Source: a virus | Strand: one strand, 5' to 3' | DNA length: 64,000 bases | IMG/VR virus record: IMGVR_UViG_3300008339_000010 | Location: 1-64,000 of that record | Shown here: piece by piece, positions 62,289 through 64,000 of the stretch | How the letters are laid out: every line of letters begins with the position of its first letter | How positions within the stretch are numbered: the stretch's first letter is position 1 | Program-made: the position numbers and the translations under genes | Notes under the pieces: model-generated | Databases searched by the model: none | Seen by the model: the letters and a program-made list of their open reading frames with translations, nothing else | Told to the model about the DNA's origin: nothing

Positions 62289-62309
62289 GTTTAGAAAAAC
62301 TGGGTAGTT

Positions 62310-62684
62310 TTAGACGTAGGAGGCAGTGCGTGTTTGCTGGTCAAAAAACACAGCTAATCGCTGGGCGTTTTGCCCTTGCACAGTCTGGATTTCCAGTTCG
62401 ACCAAGATACCATTGACCTGTGGATAGGCATCGGCTGTGGTGAGATAGATGCGAGGATCTTGTCCCACAATCCTTTGCAGTTCTTGGAGCACTAACTCTG
62501 CGGTAGATTCAGTCTGGGGCTCAAATACCAAGTTCCACATAGTGGTTCCTACGTCAGGACGCCCCACTTTTTCACCCTGACGTATGTTAAGGTAGTTTAA
62601 AAGATCGCGCTTGATCAGTTCAAAGTCGACCAAGGTGAACTTTTTGTATTGATTGATGGTGTTGAATCCGATGAATGTAGGCAT
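62310..62684 (-). CDS. Baseplate wedge protein, T4 gp25-like
   Basis: A 124-residue lysozyme-like-fold baseplate protein: the FTLVDFELIKRDLLNYLNIRQGEKVGRPDVGTTMWNLVFEP segment (16-56) holds the family's helix and the GTTMW/LVFEP core. T4 gp25 is of similar length. It sits in the wedge core and is conserved in contractile injection machines. Its start is 5 bases after a TAAATA box that overlaps the stop codon of the upstream gene, suggesting a leaderless late transcript. Confidence 0.92.
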   Translation of the reverse strand: MPTFIGFNTINQYKKFTLVDFELIKRDLLNYLNIRQGEKVGRPDVGTTMWNLVFEPQTESTAELVLQELQRIVGQDPRIYLTTADAYPQVNGILVELEIQTVQGQNAQRLAVFFDQQTRTASYV

Positions 62685-62689
62685 GACAG

Positions 62690-62695
62690 TATTTA
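62690..62695 (-). promoter_or_regulatory. T4-late-like TAAATA box, leaderless
   Basis: CTTAAATAC on the minus strand. TAAATA is 5 bases before the gp25-like ATG and includes the TAA stop of the upstream gene. Confidence 0.6.
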
Positions 62696-64000
62696 AGCCG
62701 TGTTAATGGGTGGCAATCCACGACGAGCACGTTCTTCGTTGATGCGGGCTCGCACTATCTCATCATCACCCGAATAGGTGAGATCTGAATCAGACACATT
62801 GGAATATAGATTAAACGTGCTAGTGAAAACAGGTATGGGCACTTTGGGATTTCCTATCACTTGTCCCACGGCTTGATCAACTGCTGAGCGAATAGTAGTG
62901 CCAGTGGCCGACGGGGAAGTTGTGGAAAATCCCTGCACTGCCAGGCTGATCTTTTGGTTCACCAAGTCCACAGCATATTGCCCGCCGCGCACCAGTTTGT
63001 TGACGTTATCCAACAATGTGGCGTCGCCCACAGTGCCGTTGATCCAACTTTTCACTGTATCAGCACCATATTTGGCGCCGGCATTCACCAATCCTGCTAG
63101 TTTGCTGGGATTTTCTGTGCCCGTAACAACACCTTGACCTCTGAGATCCACCAGCGATTTCTGTAGCAAATCGGCCTGTATGTCATCTTGCAGTTTGGGA
63201 TCGTTCAAGAGATCGGCTGCATTGTTGACGCCGGCATATCCAGTCCATACCGTGGGATTGTTCAGGATATCAGTGACATCGGTTTCACTGTCGGCCAGAT
63301 AAAATTCATAGGTTCCGGGCTTGAGATATCCAGCAGCCTCCAACTGTTGAGGACTGAGTCCATACTTGCCCACACCATACTCGTTGCTGATTTCTATGGC
63401 GTCTTGAGGCACATCTTTGCTGGCCTGTGCCAGCATGCCTGTCACTTGCTCGGGTTCTATGGATCCCACGCTCACAGTGGCCGGAGTTTGTTCTTCATAA
63501 TCAGTTTCATTGATGGCGTCAAATTCAGTGTTTTGTATTTCTACATAGCGAGTTTCAATTTCAGTGGGCAACAATGATTCTGCATCAGCGAAGGTATCAA
63601 TACTGGTCTGGGCCTGGATACCACGATTGGCAAAAGGATAAGGCATGTGCGTGGGCGCACGAGTCACTGCTGTCTTGATCGCACCACCTTCTACTATCCA
63701 TCCTTGGTTCTGTTCAAACTTCACGTCAGGAAGATTCTGTATGGAAAGGTTATTGGGTTTGGGCACATCAGGAGCAGAGCCGCCATTGAGGCTGATACAA
63801 CCTGCGGACAGCACCATGTTTGATCCTGCGTCCCAGGTTCCGGCTTTTGTTGATTTCATGCTCAAGGTTCCATCGCTCTTGATACCAATGAAACTGTCTG
63901 CGTATTGCAACATGGCTTTTTTGCTGTTGAGCTGGATGAGATTTTCACTTTCTGCTGTGACTGATCGTTCGCCGCGGATGTTGATGGAGTTCCGGGCATT
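62693..64000 (-). CDS. Baseplate hub gp5-like C-terminal part (5' end beyond the window)
   Basis: The frame stays open to the window edge, 29 codons upstream of the first visible ATG at 63913, so the gene is cut by the boundary. Near the edge, repeats such as NSINIRGERSVTAESEN and IGIKSDGTLSMKS resemble the beta-helix needle of gp5/VgrG proteins. The C-terminal part has YGLSPQQLEAAGYLKPGTYEFYL and helical segments (DLLQKSLVDLRGQGVVTG), a layout I associate with C-terminal extensions of gp5-like hub proteins in T4-like phages. At least 435 residues are visible. Its place next to the gp25-like gene supports the call. Confidence 0.75.
   Translation of the reverse strand, partial: NARNSINIRGERSVTAESENLIQLNSKKAMLQYADSFIGIKSDGTLSMKSTKAGTWDAGSNMVLSAGCISLNGGSAPDVPKPNNLSIQNLPDVKFEQNQGWIVEGGAIKTAVTRAPTHMPYPFANRGIQAQTSIDTFADAESLLPTEIETRYVEIQNTEFDAINETDYEEQTPATVSVGSIEPEQVTGMLAQASKDVPQDAIEISNEYGVGKYGLSPQQLEAAGYLKPGTYEFYLADSETDVTDILNNPTVWTGYAGVNNAADLLNDPKLQDDIQADLLQKSLVDLRGQGVVTGTENPSKLAGLVNAGAKYGADTVKSWINGTVGDATLLDNVNKLVRGGQYAVDLVNQKISLAVQGFSTTSPSATGTTIRSAVDQAVGQVIGNPKVPIPVFTSTFNLYSNVSDSDLTYSGDDEIVRARINEERARRGLPPINTA

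Noticed and set aside
1-64000. CRISPR array, insertion sequence or integrase/attachment site
   Set aside because: No regularly spaced direct repeats, no transposase or integrase motifs and no duplicated tRNA ends were seen.

Overview
The window looks like part of a large tailed-phage genome of the T4-like myovirus type, probably infecting a betaproteobacterium (Burkholderiales-like). The phage assignment rests on the right third: one co-oriented block with a gp25-like protein, a gp6-like baseplate wedge protein, a C-terminal gp5-like hub fragment, fibre-type proteins and a single 4,835-residue structural protein. The host guess rests on a Burkholderiales-type porin, a Bug/TctC solute receptor and an RNA polymerase omega subunit, all of types common in that group. 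This is inference from protein character; no database search was run.

Layout. 1-17.5 kb (+): three tRNAs (initiator-like Met, Gly-TCC, Thr-TGT), rpoZ, many small genes joined by ATGA-type overlaps, a metallophosphoesterase, a radical SAM enzyme, a 2OG-Fe(II) oxygenase, a porin / TctC / PP-loop operon closed by a terminator, a MoxR ATPase with an HExxH-VWA partner, thyX, and the start of a sugar-modification region (SDR epimerase, DegT aminotransferase). 17.5-19.1 kb (-): a protein with an internal threefold repeat. 19.1-22.4 kb (+): two members of a recurring putative glycosyltransferase family and an amidinotransferase; this block abuts its neighbours with no spare base. 22.4-41.0 kb (-): carbamoyltransferase, five radical SAM genes (four in tandem), more members of the recurring family, cupin, GDP-sugar enzymes (GMD-like, Fcl-like, GHMP kinase) and GT-A-like proteins, probably read from an extended -10 promoter at 41.05 kb. 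41.1-64 kb (-): virion structural genes ending in a strong terminator.

Two kinds of promoter are visible. Near-consensus sigma70 promoters with 17-bp spacers precede several left-arm genes. T4-late-like TAAATA boxes precede structural genes. In both classes some start codons lie only 5-6 bases after the box, so several mRNAs should be leaderless; the phage also carries an initiator-like tRNA.

Working together: the structural block builds the baseplate and fibres; the 15-41 kb region appears to make and attach an unusual sugar or small-molecule decoration (amino, amidino, carbamoyl and radical SAM chemistry plus GDP-heptose/fucose-type precursors); the left arm holds host-takeover and nucleotide genes and an apparent nutrient-uptake cassette (outer-membrane porin plus periplasmic carboxylate-binding protein), which is the most unexpected content of the window.
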